DNA of 64,000 bases from the NCBI GenBank assembly GCA_036924285.1, contig JAYKYS010000017.1, positions 2,709,501 to 2,773,500 of the forward strand. Direction: 5' to 3'. Source of the stretch: Asterella californica. Taxonomy: Eukaryota > Streptophyta > Marchantiopsida > Marchantiales > Aytoniaceae. Shown piece by piece: positions 32,165 through 43,508 of the stretch. The notes beneath the pieces were generated by a model that saw only the letters and a program-made list of their open reading frames with translations, was not told the DNA's origin and did no database searches. The translations under genes and the position numbers were made by a program. Every line of letters begins with the position of its first letter. Position 1 is the first letter of the stretch.

Positions 32165-33000
32165 ATATGCTATTTTGTATCTTTGAACATGCCCATTTAT
32201 CTCACCAGAGTCTGTAGTATGCGTCAACCATTCCATCGTCTTTCTGTTGATGTTCTAAAATATCAAGAGAAAGATAAAGTCTTTATAATGAGAGACTTCA
32301 ATGCCAGAATCTGTACTTGCCAATTCACACAGTTTTATGTGTCTCATCACTCTTCTATTTTAAAAGAAGATGATGATCCTCTCTGGTCTCGTATCTCCTT
32401 AGATACTTCCATAAATGACATGAAAGAGCATTTTCTAACCTTTGGAGCAATATGCAGTTTGAAAGTTTTGAACGGTACATCTCATTTTCCTCATTCTAGT
32501 CAGAACACACATATCTCTACGTGTGGAACAAGCACACTAGACTATCTCTTTGCCTCATCTATTGATAGTTCTTCTATTGTTTGTTTGTTTTATTGTTTTA
32601 TTGTTTTTGCCTTTTGACTCTTTGGGTCTTCTGGGCATGATTATTATCATTTACCTGTTTCCACGTTTGAAGTATTGGACCTCCAACCTGAATCAGATCA
32701 TACTCCTTTGTTGTTCTCACTACCCTCATCTAGCTTTTTTTTATCTTACAAGCCAAACGGATTTACTAATAGCACCAATACCTCAAAGCTCCGTCTTGAC
32801 CACCATAAAAGACATTTGTACATTGCTGCTCTTGAAGACTTGATATCTATCACAAAGTGGAGCAATGATCTTGACCACCGTGATGCACAATTGACTGATA
32901 TCTTGAAGAAGGTTGCTACCCAATTCTTCTCTAGACATTCCAGCAGAAAGTTCAGAGGCAAAGCTTGCAATGGTTGGTTTGATGAAGAGTGTAAGCTTGC
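32163..33000 (+). mobile_element. LINE-B fragment, endonuclease and linker
   Basis: Plus-strand LINE-B from the middle of the endonuclease (CYFVSLNMPIYLTR, RDFNARICTC) to the FDEECKLA segment. Frame 32090-32617 covers the endonuclease; 32675-33031 the following part. It is split by an 80-bp LINE-B 3' end and cut at 33000 by a minus-strand LINE-A. Confidence 0.82.
32579..32657 (+). mobile_element. LINE-B 3' end nested in LINE-B
   Basis: TTGTTTTTGCCTTTTGACTC followed by GGGTCTTCTGGGCATGAT and a TTATTATCATTTACC tail splits a sequence that is continuous at 775-795. It shows that LINE-B also made strongly 5'-truncated insertions and that its tail is ATT/ATC-rich. The short shared TATT/TTT ends leave the duplication length uncertain. 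Confidence 0.65.
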
Positions 33001-33892
33001 TACTTCTTCCACCGCTGCCAACACCTTATGAAGGAGTTGTTTAATCTCCTCCATCATCACCGAAGAACTAGTTTCACAAATCAGCGAGCTAAGAGCACAC
33101 CTCAACACCTCAATTCTCATCAGATCGCAACAAGATTTGTCTCAATGAAAGCGTCTCGCCAAGACCTTTCCAATGGTACCAAGCTTGCTCAAAACCAACA
33201 ATCACAGCTCCTTCGATGATCGATTTTGTCCACGAGTGTCAACTCCTCTCTCTAACAGGTCCGTGAAATAGAAACACACCTCAACACCTCAATTCTCCTC
33301 AGATCGCAACAAGATTTGTCTCAATGAAAGCGTCTCGCCAAGACCTTTGCAATGGTACCAAGCTTGCTCAAAATCAACAACCACAGCTCTTTCGACGATT
33401 GATTTTGTCCACGAGTGTCAACTCCTCACGTCTCCACAGATCGCAACAAGATTTGTCTCAATGGAAGTGTCTCACCGAGATCTTTCCAATGGTACCAAGC
33501 TTGCTCAAAACCAACAATCACAGCTCCTTCAACGATCAATTTTGTCCACGGGTGTCAACTCCTCTTTCTAACAGGTCCGCGAAATAGAAACATACCTTAA
33601 CACTTCAATTCTCCTTAGATCGTAACAAGATTTGTCTCATTGGAAGCGTCTCGTCCAGACCTTTCTAATGATACCAAGCTTGCTCAAAACCAACAACCAC
33701 AGCTCCTTCGACGATCGATTTTGTCCACGGGTGTCAACTCCTCTCTCTAACAAGTCCGTGAAATAGAAACACACCTCAACACCTCAATTCTCCTCAGATC
33801 CCAACAACATTTGTCTCAATGGAAACGTCTCGCCGAGCCTTTTCCAATGGTACCAAGCTTGCTCAAAACCAACAACCACAGCTCCTTGTTCA
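33001..33892 (-). mobile_element. LINE-A 5' end A-17, monomers with ORF1 start
   Basis: Only ~18 codons of ORF1 (33001-33057), leader and monomers. Unit boundaries at 33112, 33291, 33607 and 33786; one unit near 33432 has lost part of its length. It meets the opposite-strand monomers of A-18 head to head at 33892/33893. Confidence 0.82.
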
Positions 33893-34274
33893 CGGGTGTC
33901 ACGGGAGAGAGGAGTTGACACCCGTGGACAAATCCATAGTCGAAGGAGCTATGGTTGTTGGTTTTGAGTAAGCTTGGTATCATTGGAAAGGTTTCGATAA
34001 GACGTTTCCGTTGAGATAAATCTTGTTGTGATTTGAGGAGAATTGAAGTGTTGAGATGTGTTTCTATTTCGCAGACCTGTTGGAGAGAGGAGTTGACATC
34101 CGTGGACAAAATTGATCGTCGAAAGAACTATGGTTGTTGGTTTTGAGCAAGCTTGGTACCATTAGAAAGATCTCGGCGAGACGCTTCCATTGAGAAAAAT
34201 TGTGTTGCGATCTTAGGAGAATTGAGATGTTGAGGTGTGCTCTTAGGTCGCTGATTTTTAAAACTAGTTCTTCG

Positions 34275-35006
34275 ATGATGATGAAAGAGATTAAACAACT
34301 CCTTCATAAGGTGTTGGCAGCTGTGGAAGAAGTATCGGTTGAAGTAGCAGATCTGCATCGAGATCTCATAGCACATAAGAGTGAGCTTGTTTCTGTTATG
34401 TGCGATATTCCTGCTTTGAAGAACATGCAAACCGTTGTTGTTACAACTACCAAGGAGATTTCCTCTACACTCTCAACATATGCTGTTTCTGTTGAGGAGA
34501 AATCTGCGGTGGTAAATGATAATTTCAAAGAAGTAGTGGAGAAGTTGGAGATGAAGATGAAATCTTATGCTGAAGCTACTAAAGCGGCTCATCTCTTTTT
34601 CAAGAGCAAGAGAATGAAAAGTTGAACCAACTCTCAAGGGTGAAGAATGTGAGAATATTTGGTTTATCTGAGCTAGAGAAGGAGGAGACCAAAGAAGTAG
34701 CTACCACTTTTTTTGTTGACACGTTACATGTTCACAAGCCTGTCCTAGTTCAAGCTTATCGCATAGGGCAAAAAGACTCACAACCTCGAGCAATATTGAC
34801 TAAGTTTGCAGATCAGGCACAACGAGATACAACGATGGCTAACAAAGCTATCTTGAAGGGGAGGTAGATCTGGTTGGATCCTGATCTCACACCGCTACAA
34901 ACTTAAGCTTGTGAAGGTAAAAGAGGTTCAACTAGGAGGGTTCATTGCTTTCTTAAGAGATGGACGTGCTGTTGTCACACAAAGGAGACGAGATGCTTCC
35001 AAATAG
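34275..35006 (+). pseudogene. LINE-A ORF1 (copy A-18), broken
   Basis: Starts at a triple ATG. Reads through the coiled coil to about 34590, where 2 bp are lost before the FFKSKR stretch; the frame resumes at 34622 (NQLSRVKNVRIFGL). A TAG at 34866 (in the KGRQIW motif) and a deletion near 34903 break the C-terminal domain. Ends in UAG CAA UUU at 35004, in frame with ORF2. Confidence 0.83.
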
Positions 35007-35027
35007 CAATTTTCGACCCTTAGAGTT

Positions 35028-37000
35028 ATGATGTGAAACATCATAGGTTTACTAAGTCAAAGTACACAAGCGCTTTACCCATTTGGAACAAGGCTGGTAT
35101 CATCAACTTGGTGGAGACATGGGAACATGAAAGAAACAATGTACATGAGTTGGATGGTTTTACTTTGATCGGCTCTACTTGGAACAAGCGCAAGCAACAT
35201 AAAGAACATGGTTTTGGAGATATTGCAACTTACATCAGATCTTATTTGCATCAGCTTGTTGAAGTGGTTCTTCAAATTGTGAATGGACAATATCATTGGA
35301 TTCGAGTTGGTGGAGAAAATAGATCTGCATGTTATATCAGAATCTGTTATTTTGCACCTTTGAACATGTCTATCTATCAGACTAGAGCATGTAGCATGAG
35401 CCAACCTTTCCATCGTCTTTTTATTAATGTTTTGAGATATCAAGAGAAGGGCAAGGTCTTTGTGGTGGGAGATTTCAATGCTAGAGTGCACACTTGCCAA
35501 TTCACACAATTCTATGCTCTTGACCACTTCTCTATTCTTAAAGAGGATGATGATCCTACATGGTCCCGTGCCTCCTTAGATACATCCACCAATGACATGA
35601 AAGAACACTTCTTGACTTTTGGAGCAATCTGTAGTTTGAAAATTTTGAACGGTACATCTCGTTTTCCTAGCTCTAACATGAAAACATACGTCTCTACCTC
35701 TGGATCAGCCATAGTAGATTACCTCCTCTCCTCATCTCTTGATAGTTCACTCATTTCAGCATTTGAAGTTTTGGATCTACAACCTGAATCTGATCACACT
35801 CCTCTACTGTTCTCACTATCCTTGTCTAGCTCATTTGCATCTTACAAGTTGAAAGGTTTTGATGGGAGCACCACTACCTCTAGACTTCATCTTGATCATC
35901 AAAAAAGACATCTTTATCAAACTGCTCTAGAGAATTTGATATCTATTACACAGTGGAGCCACAATCTTGACCAACGAGATACACAATTGACGGATGTCTT
36001 GAAGAAAATTACAACTCTCAACACTCAAGCAGAAAGCTCAAAGGTAATCCTTGCAATGGCTGGTTTGATGAAGAGTGCAAACTTGCTCAATTAAAGGCTC
36101 TAGACAAGATTTGTGACTTGGAAGCAACAACCTTGTACAAGTAGTTGATCAAACGTAAGAAGAGAGCTTTCTTGAGAAAGAAAGGCTTGGAACTTGCTTT
36201 TGATTTTCAGAAGAATCCCAAAGCTTTTTGGAGACGTTTAGCATCTCGTCCAAGTTCACCAAGTCTTGATCCTTCAGCTTTGATGTCTTACTTTGAGCAA
36301 CTTTACTTTTCTCCACATGCACCATATATGCCATAAAGTGAAAGACTACCCCAAATCTTTTCAATGGACGAAGTACGACATCAGCTCAGTAGGCTTGATA
36401 GTGGAAAATCAGAGGATCTAGAAGGACTTTCTGCGGAGTTACTACAATGGGGAGGTGATTCTCTCATTCTTGTACTTACCAAGCTTCTGAATGATGCTGC
36501 TGTACATGGTTTTCTTAAGAGTCGGTTCATGCCCAAAGTGATTTCCATCCACAAGTCGGGCAAGAAGGATGGTGTTACCAACTATAGAACTATCATGGTG
36601 GACAACATCTTTGCCAAGTTGTATGGGAGCTTGTTAGAGAGAAAACTCAGTTTTTGGGCAGAAGGATCCAATGTGAGAGCTCGTTCGCAAGCAGGTTTTC
36701 GTCCTACCTTTAGCACCATTGATCATATCATTTGTCTTCGTGTTGCTTGGGAGAAATCAAAAGGAAATGGTAAATCTCTCTATGCTACTTTTATCGACTA
36801 CACAAAAGCTTTTGATAGGGTGTCTAGGAAGCTCTTATAGGATAGACTTGTTGCCATTGGTGTTCTTAAAAACATGATGGCAGCGGTTTCTAAACTCTAT
36901 GAACGAGTTTATGTGAATTACCTCGACACAATCAAAGGAGATCTTTAGCACTACTGGAGTCATTCAAGGTTGTCCTCTCTCTCCTACTCTATTCGGTATA
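35028..37000 (+). pseudogene. LINE-A ORF2 (copy A-18), 3'-truncated
   Basis: Start ATG ATG followed by TGA in place of TGG (Trp3 lost) and a small deletion, so the first codons are dead. The open segment 35033-36094 holds the endonuclease with GDFNAR and SDHTPLL. Later breaks: a ~16-bp loss near 36016, TAG at 36142, TAA at 36334, TAG at 36838 and a 1-bp change near 36918. The rest of the RT, including YADD, is absent. Confidence 0.85.
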
Positions 37001-38957
37001 GCCGATCAAAGTAAAACCATCCAACTCATGTACACTGTTTCCTTCATGTTCCCTTGTCTCCACCAAGTTGATGATATCAGCCTTGTTCCAAATTGGTAAA
37101 GCGCTTGTGTACTTTGACTTAGTAAGCCCATGAATGTTCCACATCATAACTCTAAGGGTCGAAAATTGCTATTTGGAAGCATCTCGTCTCCTTTGTGTGA
37201 CAACATCACGTCCATCTCTTAAGAAAGCAATGAACCCTCCTTGTTGAGCCTCTTTTACCTTCATAAGCTCCTTTCGCTTGGCTTCAGCTTGTAGCGGTGT
37301 GAGATCAGGATCCAATCAGATCTGCCTCCCCTTCAAGACAGCTTTGTTAGCCGTCGCTGTATCTCGTTGTGTCTGATCTGCAAACTTAGCCAATATTGCT
37401 CGAGGTTGTGAGCCTTTTTGTCCTATGCGGTAAGCTTGAACTAGGACAGGTTTGTGAACATGTAACGTGTCAGCAAAAAAGGTGGTAGCTACTTCCTTGG
37501 TCTCCTCCTTCTCTAGCTCAAGTAAACCAGATATTCTCACATTCTTCACCCTTGAGAGTTGGTTCAATTTTTTATTCTCTTGCTCTTGAAAAAGAGAGAC
37601 TTTCCAATGGTACCAAGCTTGCTCAAAATCTACAACCACAGCTTCTTCGACGATCGATTTTGTCCACGGGTGTCAACTCTTCTCTCCAAGAGGTCCGTGA
37701 AATAGAAACACACCTCAACACCTCAATTCTCCTCAAATCGCAACAAGATTTGTCTCAATGGAAGCGTCTCGCCGAGACCTTTCCAATGGTACCAAGCTTG
37801 CTCAAAACCAACAACCACATCTCGTTCGACGATCGATTTTGTCCACGGGTGTCAACTCCTCTCTCCAACAAGTCCGCGAAATAGAAACACACCTGAACAC
37901 CTCAATTCTCCTCATATCGCAACAAGATTTGTCTCAATGGAAACGTCTCGCCGAGACCTTTCCAATGGTACCAAGCTTGCTCAAAACAACAACCACAGCT
38001 CCTTCGACGATCGATTTTGTCCACGGGTGTCAACTCCTCTCTCCAACAAGTCCGCGAAATAGAAACACACCTGAACACCTCAATTCTCTTCAGATCGCAA
38101 CAAGATTTGTCTCAATGGAAACGTCTCGCCGAGACCTTTCCAATGGTACCAAGCTTGCTCAAAACCAACAACCACAGCTCCTTCGACGATCAATTTTGTC
38201 CACGGGTGTCAACTCCTCTCTCTCCAACAGGTCTGTGAAATAGAAACACACCTCCACACCTCAATTCTCCTCATATCGCAACAAGATTTGTCTCAATGGA
38301 AGCGTCTCGCCGAGACCTTTCCAATGGTACCAAGCTTGCTCAAAACGAACAACCACACCTCCTTTGACGATCGATTTTGTCCACGGGTGTCAATCCTCTC
38401 TCTCCAACAGGTCCGCGAAATAAAAACACACCTGAACACCTCAATTCTTCTTAGATCGCAACAAGATTTGTCTCAATGGAAGCGTCTCGCCGAGAATTTT
38501 CCAATGGTACCAAGCTTGCTCAAAACGAACAACCACAGCTCCTTCGACGATCGATTTTGTCCACGGGTGTCAACTCCTCTCTCCAACAGGTCCGCGAAAT
38601 AGAAACACACCTGAACACCTCAATTCTCCTCAGATCGCAACAAGATTTGTCTCAATGGAAGCGTCTCGCCGAGACCTTTCCATTGATTCCAAGCTTGCTT
38701 AAAACCAACAACCTCAACTCCTTCGATGATCGATTTTGTCCACGGGTGTCAACTCCTCTCTCTCCAACAGGTCCGCGAAATAGAAACACACCTGAACACC
38801 TCAATTCTCCTCAGATCGCAACAAGATTTGTCTCAATGGAAACGTCTCGCCGAGACCTGTCCAATGGTACCAAGCTTGCTCAAAACGAACAAGCACAGCT
38901 CCTTCGACGATCGATTTTGTCCACGGGTGTCAACTCCTCTCTCCAACAGGTCTACGA
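37000..38957 (-). mobile_element. LINE-A copy A-19, 5' part with long monomer array
   Basis: ORF2 start (37000-37147), the UAG linker, ORF1 C-terminal part (37169-37600), then a direct join to monomers. The ORF1 coiled coil and leader are deleted: GAGAGAC of ORF1 is followed at once by TTTCCAATGG of the monomer. A TGA at 37313 (Trp in RQIWLDP) further breaks ORF1. The 5' end meets an AT-rich stretch at 38957. Confidence 0.83.
37601..38957 (-). repeat. Longest LINE-A monomer array, about 7.6 units
   Basis: Boundaries at 37725, 37904, 38082, 38263, 38443, 38622 and 38803 give periods of 179, 178, 181, 180, 179 and 181 bp, plus partial units at both ends. Adjacent units share variants (for example CACACCTGAACACC in most), which indicates local expansion within this array. 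Confidence 0.9.
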
Positions 38958-39041
38958 AATATTAATATATACTATATATTAAATATACATATATATATAT
39001 ATAATAATATACTATATATTAAATACTATTAATACTTAACA
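38958..39041. repeat. AT-rich low-complexity stretch
   Basis: TATATTAAATA and (AT)n runs between the monomer array and LINE-B; no gene visible. Confidence 0.8.
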
Positions 39042-39236
39042 ACCACATTCAAGAAGGAACATAGCATATGATCTTTGGCATCAAACACCAAGCTCCACCT
39101 GTGAGAAAAACTTCTGAACTTTTTCAGTATGTTCCCATGCTCTTTTTTTTGTTCTAGTATCCCATACTTGAACACCATAAAGTAACAGAGGTTGAACCAA
39201 ATTCCTGAAGAAAAACTTCTTAAGATCCCATGCTAG
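39042..39236 (-). mobile_element. LINE-B scrap, post-RT region
   Basis: Minus-strand LINE-B matching the VWDTRTKKRAWEH...VELGV segment. Its right end meets the tail of the next LINE-B. Confidence 0.75.
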
Positions 39237-39628
39237 TAATGGTAAATGATAATGAATAAATATGAATGAATAATCATATGAATAATAAATAATCAAATGA
39301 ATAATAATCATGCACGAAAGACCCAAAGAGTCAAAAGATAAAAACACAATACAATAACACAGACTAAAAACCAAAAAACTAATGTATGAATCAGTACTAA
39401 TACGATGAGTAACTACTCGCATATATAATCCTAGTGAAAGCATCGACATCTGTAAGAGTGAATAAAAATCGCTAGCGACTATAGTATGTCTACGTCTGAT
39501 ATCCAAGTACAATGGACACACAATGAATACATGATCTTCATCTTAATCTGATCTAAATCAAAAATTTTACAAATACGTTCACTTGTATTAATATTTAACC
39601 AACGTCCTTCTTCAATACCAAGTCTATG
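39237..39628 (-). mobile_element. LINE-B 3' end with ATT-rich tail
   Basis: Tail 39237-39305 of AATA/GAATAA units, 3' UTR with the GACCC-AAA-GAGTC complement, and the ORF2 end (CPLYLDIRRRHTIVASDFYS). Interrupted at AAGTCTATGA by the LINE-A tail at 39629. Confidence 0.78.
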
Positions 39629-41912
39629 AATGAATGAATGAATATGAATGAATGAATATCAAGCCCGGAAGACCCAAAGAGTCAAAAGGCAGAAAAAAAT
39701 ACAATACAAAGTCAACATGTGAGCCTAGGAAACCCTAGGAGATCGTATCAATGCAAAAGAGCATTGGTACGACAAGAAACTATATCTCTAATATAAAGCC
39801 CTAATGGGAGAGCTAACATCTGTAAAAGTGTATAGAAATCACTAGCAACTATCTTATGTCTACATCTAATCTCATCATACAAAGGACATACAATGAATAC
39901 ATGATCCTCATCCTCTATCTGATCTAAATCACAAAGTCTACAAAGCCGTTCACTCCGAACAATGTTTAACCAACGTCCTTCCTCAATGCCAAGTCTATAA
40001 GAGCTAGTGCGGTGCTGAGCAATGATATGTCGAAGAGAGATTGAAATAGGTGCTCGGAGGTACTCTTGTTCACAATACACCAACATAGGATTGAAATGCT
40101 GCTGATAGTAAGCCATCTTGGTCTTGGGTTGAGACCATATAGCATGTAAAAACCTTTTTTGAATCAACTCCCGAAGAACAATAGGTGGAAGGTCAAAATC
40201 ACGCTCAAAAATATTCCATTTTCCACACCAAGCCACCACATCAACATACCAACCAAATGAGAATGTAGCTCTTAGAGCTTGACAAGGTAATCTCGTCTCT
40301 CCAAGGGATCTCACTCTTGAGACATAAATGATAGTCAAGTAAAGAGCTTCTGCTTCCACGGATAAGCAACCAGATTCAGCAAGGAGCATAGCATATGGTG
40401 TTTGGCATCTTACACCAAGCTCCACTTGTAAGAACACTTTTTGAACCTTCTCAATACGTTCCCAAGCTCCTTTCCTTGCACAAGGCCCCCACACTTGAAC
40501 ACCATAAGTATCACAGGCAAAACCAAACTCCTGAAGAGAAACTTTCTCAAATCCCATGCTAAGAGATGAGCACGTCGACAACGATTCAAAAGAAAGTATA
40601 AAGCTTTGTAACCAGCTTCAACTCTCTTATGAATGCACAAAGCCCAACTGTAGTTGAATAAATGAATATCAAACCCAGAAGACCCAAAGAGTCAAAAGGC
40701 AGAAAAAAAACAATACAAAGTCAACATGTGAACCAAGAGTTAGTCAACATGTGAGTTATGAGAGAAGTCAATGCCCAAGTACTTGTAACTCTCCACTTGT
40801 TGTAAAACTTGGCCCTTGTAGAAGAAAGAATGGCGGACTTTTGAACCCACCACCATCACCTTGGATTTCGAAAGGTTCACTTCCATCTGCATGTTGTTGC
40901 AAAAGACCTCAAGAGCATCCAAATGTCGTTGTAAACTCAAAGGGTCACGTGATAGAAGAATTATATTATCAGCATAAATCAATGCTTGAATGATATAGAT
41001 TCTCAACTTCACACCTTCTCCTCCAAATTCGACAAGACATCTCTCCACGTCATCAATGAAGATACCAAATAGAGTAGGAGAGAGAGGACAACCTTGAATG
41101 ACTCCAATAGTGCTAAAGATCTCTTTTGATTGTGTCGAGATAAGCTTCACATAAACTCGTTCATAAAGTTTAGAAACCGTTGCCATCATGTCTTTAGGAA
41201 CACCAATGACAACAAGTCTGTCCCATAAGAGCTTCCTAGGCACCCTATCAAAAGCTTTTGTGTGGTCGATAAAAGCAGCATGGAGAGATTTACCATTTTC
41301 TTTTGACTTCTCCCAAGCAACACGAAGACAAAGAATATGATCAATGGTGCTAAAGGTAGGACGAAAATGTGCTTGTGAACGAGCTCTCACCTTGGATCCT
41401 TCTGCCCAAACATTGAGTTTTCTCTCTAGCAAGCTCCCACACAACTTGGCAAAGATGTTGCCCACCATGATAGTTCTATAGTTTGTAACATCATCCTTCT
41501 TGCCTGACTTGTGGATGGGAATCACTTTGCGCATGAACCAACTCCTAGGGAAACCATGTACAGCAGCATCATTCAGAAGCTTGGTAAGTATAGGAATGAG
41601 AGAATCACCTCCTCATTGTAGTAGCTCCACAGAAAGTCCTTCTAGATCCTCAGATTTTCCACTTGCAAGCCTACTGAGCTGATGTCGTACTTCGTCCATT
41701 GAAAAGGTCTTCGCTAGTCCTTCACTTTGTGGCATACATGGTGCATGTGGAGAGAAGTAAAGTTACTCAACGTAGGACATCAAAGCTGAAGGATCAAGAC
41801 TTGATGAACTTTCAGAAGAATCTCCAAAAAACTTTGGGATTCTTCTGAAAATCCAAAGCAAGTTCCAAGCCTTTCTTTCTCAAAGAAAGCTCTCTTCTTA
41901 CGTTTGATCAAA
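39629..41912 (-). mobile_element. LINE-A copy A-20, 5'-truncated
   Basis: Tail 39621-39660, 3' UTR and ORF2 to about codon 375. The frame 39748-40581 gives the C-terminal region with the CCHC knuckle (GAG retained at codon 914), and 40740-41534 the RT with YADN in place of YADD. A 1-bp loss near 40507, nested A-21, a TGA at 41613 (Trp in LLQWGG) and a rearranged stretch at 41815-41912 disrupt it. It ends head to head with A-22. Confidence 0.85.
40656..40755 (-). mobile_element. Nested LINE-A 3' end A-21 (100 bp)
   Basis: Tail (GAATAAATGAAT), hairpin region and part of the 3' UTR split CAACTGTAGTT|TTATGAGAG of the host copy, which is continuous in other copies. The duplication is only TT. A short GTTAGTCAACATGTGAG repeat lies at its 5' end. 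Confidence 0.78.
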
Positions 41913-41914
41913 TG

Positions 41915-43508
41915 TCGACCTTTGTCTTCGTGTTGCTTGGGAGAAGTCAAAAGGAAATGGTAAATCTCTCTATGCCGCTTTTATCGACTACACAAAAGCT
42001 TTTGATAGGATGCCTAGGAAGCTCTTATGGGACAGACTTGTTGCCATTGGTGTTCCTAAAGACATGATGGCAGCGGTTTCTAAACTCTATGAACAAGTTT
42101 ATGTGAAGCTTACCTCGACACAATCAAAGGAGATCTTTAGCACTATTGGAGTCATTCAAGGTTGTCCTCTCTCTCCTACTCTATTTGGTATCTTCATTGA
42201 TGACGTGGAGAGATGTCTTGCTGAATTTGGAGGAGAAGGTGTGAAGTTGGGAATCTATATCATTCAAGCATTGATTTATGCTGATGATATCATTCTTCTA
42301 TCACGTGATCCTTTGAGTTTACAACGACATTTGGATGCTCTTGAGGTCTTTTGCAACAATCTGCAGATGGAAGTGAACCTTTCGAAGTCCAAGGTGATGG
42401 TGGTGGATTCAAAAGTCCGCCATTCTTTTCTCTACAAGGACCAAGTTTTACAACAAGTGGAGAGTTACAAGTACTTGGGCATTGTCTTCTCTCATAACTA
42501 CAGTTGGGCTTTGTGCATTCATAAGAGAGTTGAAGCTGGTTACAAAGCTTTGTACTCTCTTTTGAATCGTTGTCGACGTGCTCATCTCTTAGCATGGGAT
42601 TTGAGAAAGTTTCTTTTCAGGAGTTTGGTTTTGCCTGTGATACTTTATGGTGTTCAAGTGTGAGGGCCTGGTGCAAAGAAAGGAGCTTGGGAACGTATTG
42701 AGAAGGTTCAAAAAGTGTTCTTACAAGTGGAGCTTGGTGTAAGATGCCAAACACCATATGCTATGCTCCTTGCTGAATCTGGTTGCTTATCCGTGGAAGC
42801 AGAAGCTCTTTACTTGACTATCATTTATGTCTCAAGAGTGAGATCCCTTGGAGAGACGAGATTACCTTATCAAGCTCTAAGAGCTACATTTTCATTTGGT
42901 TGGTACGCTGATGTGGTGACTTGGTGTGAAAAATGGAATATTTTTGAGCGTGATTTTAACCTTCCATCTATTATTCTTCGGGAGTTGATTCAGAAAAAGT
43001 TTTTACATGCTATATGGTCTCAATCCAAAACCAAGATGGCTTACTATCAGCAGCATGTCAATCCCATGTTGGTGTATTGTGAACAAGAGTACCTCCGAGC
43101 ACCTATTTCAATCTCTCTTCGACATATCATCGCTCTGCACCGCACTAGCTCTCATAGACTTGGCATTGAGGAAGGACGTTGGTTATACATTGTTAGGAGT
43201 GAACGGCTTAGTAGACTTTGTGATTTAGATCAGATAGAGGATGAGGATCATGTATTCGTTGTATGTCCTTTGTATGATGAGATTAGATGTAGACATAAGA
43301 TAGTTGCTAGTGATTTTTATACACTTTTACAGATGTCAGCTCTCCCACTAGGGCTTTATATTAGAGATATAGTTTCTTGTCATACCAATGCTCTTTTGCA
43401 TTTATACGATATCCTAGGGTTTCTTAGGCTCACATGTTGACTTTGTATTGTATTTTTTTCTGTCTTTTGACTCTTTGGGTCTTCCGGGCTTGATATTCAT
43501 TCATTCAT
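41915..43508 (+). mobile_element. LINE-A copy A-22, RT to 3' end
   Basis: Starts in the RT (LRVAWEKSKGNGKSL) and ends in a short tail at 43508. ORF2 is open from 42010 to 42663 (YADD at about 42273), broken by TGA at 42661-42663 (Trp in VQVWGP), and open again 42715-43440. The normal stop TGA has become TTA, so the last frame extends 17 codons into the 3' UTR. Confidence 0.85.

Larger units (their letters stand above)
33893..37000 (+). mobile_element. LINE-A copy A-18, 5' half
   Basis: About two monomers (33905-34240), ORF1, the in-frame UAG linker and ORF2 up to about codon 655 (QGCPLSPTLFG), where it meets minus-strand LINE-A at 37000. The junction with A-17 is a 16-bp inverted repeat around CACGGGTGTCA with a 14-nt spacer. 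Confidence 0.85.

Noticed and set aside
37725..38802. Monomer array as a centromeric satellite
   Set aside because: The length would fit, but all arrays here keep the LINE sense orientation and most abut LINE-A ORFs. Kept only as a possible later fate.
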